Positions 62,850 to 64,000 of a DNA stretch of 64,000 nt are shown piece by piece. The notes beneath the pieces were generated by a model. That model did not search any database. It was given only the letters and a program-made list of their open reading frames with translations, and was not told the DNA's origin. The stretch is from an uncultured Alistipes sp. (GTDB taxonomy: Bacteria; Bacteroidota; Bacteroidia; Bacteroidales; Rikenellaceae): positions 20,851 through 84,850 of the forward strand of contig CAJUMU010000006.1 in NCBI GenBank assembly GCA_910587675.1, given 5' to 3'. The position numbers and the translations under genes are program-made. Each line of letters starts with the position of its first letter. The first letter of the stretch is position 1.

Positions 62850-63518
62850 CTACCACCCCATCTCGCGGGCGTACTCGATGCAGCGGTTGAGCGTGTCGGT
62901 ATATCGGCGCGTACGGCTCAGCTCCTCTACAGCGCGGTCGAGAAAATCGGGCGCCGACGCGTATTCGCGATCGAAATATTTATTCAGGCAGAAATCGCGC
63001 AGCAGGTAATATTTCGAATACTCGTCCTCGGGATCGCACCCGCGCGGCATGCGTTTGTAGGCCGTCTGCCAGTCGAAGTCGAATCCCGCGGCGGCTTTCA
63101 CCGCCGACTCGAACGCCTCGCCGTCGGTCATGATCTCCTCGCGTACGCTGCGCAGAACGCCCGCGGGCTGGGGATAGAGGCCCGAACAGAGGAGATAGGT
63201 ATTCGTCGCAGGCTCGATATGCAGATAGTACCCCGCATTGCCCGACTTTTTGCCGCGCGGGCACGCGAAGACACCCATATATGTCTTGTACGGACTCTTG
63301 TCGGCGCTGAACCGCGTATCGCGATAGATACGGTAAGTGGCGTCCTTGAGGGCGAGTCCCGCCACCGAGGGGTCGAACGTCGCCACGGCAGCGAGATAAC
63401 GCTCGGCGAACTCGTCGAAGCGACGCTTGGCCTCGACATAGCGGTCGCGATGCGCTTCGAACCAGTCGCGGTCGTTGTTGCGCGCCAGATCGTCGAGGAA
63501 TTCGATTACGGTTTTCAT
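62850..63518 (-). CDS. DUF2461 (TIGR02453) family protein
   Basis: 222 residues, single domain, normal length. Start FLDDLARNNDRDWFEAHRDRY, the ATYRIYRDTRFSADKSPYKT block and GYYLHIEP are the family marks. The function is unknown; members are cytoplasmic and widely conserved in Bacteroidota. It has its own -7 box and terminator and is probably not part of the PUL, though it lies directly upstream of the regulator gene. Confidence 0.92.
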   Translation of the reverse strand: MKTVIEFLDDLARNNDRDWFEAHRDRYVEAKRRFDEFAERYLAAVATFDPSVAGLALKDATYRIYRDTRFSADKSPYKTYMGVFACPRGKKSGNAGYYLHIEPATNTYLLCSGLYPQPAGVLRSVREEIMTDGEAFESAVKAAAGFDFDWQTAYKRMPRGCDPEDEYSKYYLLRDFCLNKYFDREYASAPDFLDRAVEELSRTRRYTDTLNRCIEYAREMGW

Positions 63519-63543
63519 ACTATCGGATCTTTAATACAGACAA

Positions 63544-63551
63544 CAAAGTTA
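63544..63551 (-). promoter_or_regulatory. TAnnTTTG -7 box of the DUF2461 gene
   Basis: TAACTTTG on the minus strand, 25 bases before the start. Confidence 0.5.
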
Positions 63552-63617
63552 TAAAATCGAGTTCAATAATATCGAATCCGAATGTCATTTTATTAAAGGC
63601 GAGGTTAATATTATTCA

Positions 63618-63986
63618 AATTCACATGCGTCAGCCAATTCCGCGTCATTTTTTGCTGTCGCGTGTGAATTAGATACGACTCGCAGAGTCGTGCGGGCCGC
63701 AGCCTCTACCCCGCGGAGGCCCGCTATTCGCATTCGCTCATTGCGCGAGCCCCGCAGGCTGCTGCCCGAATTCCTGAAAAAATATACGTTACCTTTTGCG
63801 CGGCCAAAAGGTAACGCCAAAAGCCGCCGCGGTGAAACGATTTCGGGGTCGGTCTTGCGCCTTCGCTAAATCGGATGCTTCGCATTTTTGAGGATCAAAA
63901 AGTCTCCGATTTTTTACGCTCCGTCGCCGCGACCGCCCTTAATCCGAAATCGTTCCTGCCGCGGGATAGGCTGACGCATGTGAATT
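63618..63986. mobile_element. 369-bp non-coding element with 18-bp perfect inverted ends (MITE-like candidate)
   Basis: AATTCACATGCGTCAGCC at 63618-63635 is repeated as its exact reverse complement at 63969-63986. Inside are a class 2 structured repeat (63676-63771), a perfect 12-bp hairpin CGTTACCTTTTG/CAAAAGGTAACG (63787-63816) and the inverted pair AACGATTTCGG/CCGAAATCGTT (63836-63846, 63944-63954). No protein of known type is encoded and no clear target-site duplication is seen. The 482 bases from the DUF2461 start to the window edge hold no gene. Confidence 0.5.
63676..63771 (+). repeat. Structured repeat, class 2 copy
   Basis: Hairpin CGACTC-GCA-GAGTCG, CGGGCCGCAGCC, GGAGGCCCGC, a variable middle, then GCAGGCTGCTGCCCGAA. 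Outside hairpin 1 and the middle it is close to the copy at 22955. Confidence 0.75.
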
Positions 63987-64000
63987 ATGCGGTTCGAAGA

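Noticed and set aside
63611..63820. A 69-codon frame in the right-edge element
   Set aside because: It crosses inverted-repeat ends, a structured repeat and a perfect hairpin; Arg/Gly-rich with no family. Better read as non-coding.

Overview
The window looks like chromosomal DNA of a gut-type Bacteroidales, most likely close to Alistipes/Rikenellaceae (inference). The pointers are a GC-rich sequence, many promoters of the Bacteroidota form (TTTG, about 20 bases, then TAnnTTTG), a SusC/SusD pair with a hybrid-type regulator, a seven-gene Rnf block, a Rho factor with a long disordered insertion, and an S46 dipeptidyl-peptidase. No rRNA, CRISPR array, plasmid or phage module was seen. One tRNA-Leu(UAA) is present.

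Layout. 1-3.7 kb: an S46 peptidase (cut by the left edge) divergent from a DUF4965/glutaminase-family lipoprotein. 3.8-6.2 kb: gpsA-pgi. 6.2-13.2 kb: the cell-elongation operon mreB-mreC-mreD-mrdA-rodA followed by a CaCA exchanger. 13.2-17.9 kb: maf, then the tightly coupled operon MBL hydrolase-FkbM methyltransferase-trmD-lpxB-FAH family. 18-23 kb: CYTH-VanX-like pair, a GH76 lipoprotein, an rRNA uracil methyltransferase and a SIMPL protein. 23-30.6 kb: rubredoxin, then nadE-rseC-rnfBCDGEA. 30.7-38.2 kb: zinc-ribbon protein, Nif3, MerR, RsmF-like, deoxynucleoside kinase, GH3 family, trkA. 38.3-43.8 kb: small Cys-rich membrane protein, tRNA-Leu, miaA, a pRiA4-like ORF, rho and an S1/P1 nuclease. 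44.5-62.7 kb: a polysaccharide-utilisation locus (PUL). 62.8-63.5 kb: DUF2461. 63.6-64 kb: a non-coding element bounded by inverted repeats.

The PUL encodes, in transcription order, a hybrid-type regulator, SusC, SusD, GH92, a basic-secretory-family metalloprotease, GH38 with a discoidin domain, and a calpain-like (C2) cysteine peptidase with a discoidin-like domain. Together with the separate GH76 lipoprotein this suggests use of alpha-mannose-rich glycoprotein or fungal mannan: SusCD import, GH92/GH38 trimming and two peptidases for the protein part. The regulator is odd. It keeps the propeller sensor and AraC DNA-binding ends, but the histidine-kinase region has no recognisable H box or ATP-binding boxes, the receiver domain lacks its conserved Lys, and a C9 tract lies in the middle of the gene.

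Most unusual signals: (1) seven structured intergenic repeats with a shared architecture and different but self-complementary stem sequences; (2) an 84-bp repeat present twice in opposite orientation; (3) a 369-bp segment with perfect 18-bp inverted ends; (4) the degenerate PUL regulator with its homopolymer tract; (5) a NadE whose glutaminase domain has Gly where the catalytic Cys should be, placed at the head of the Rnf operon.
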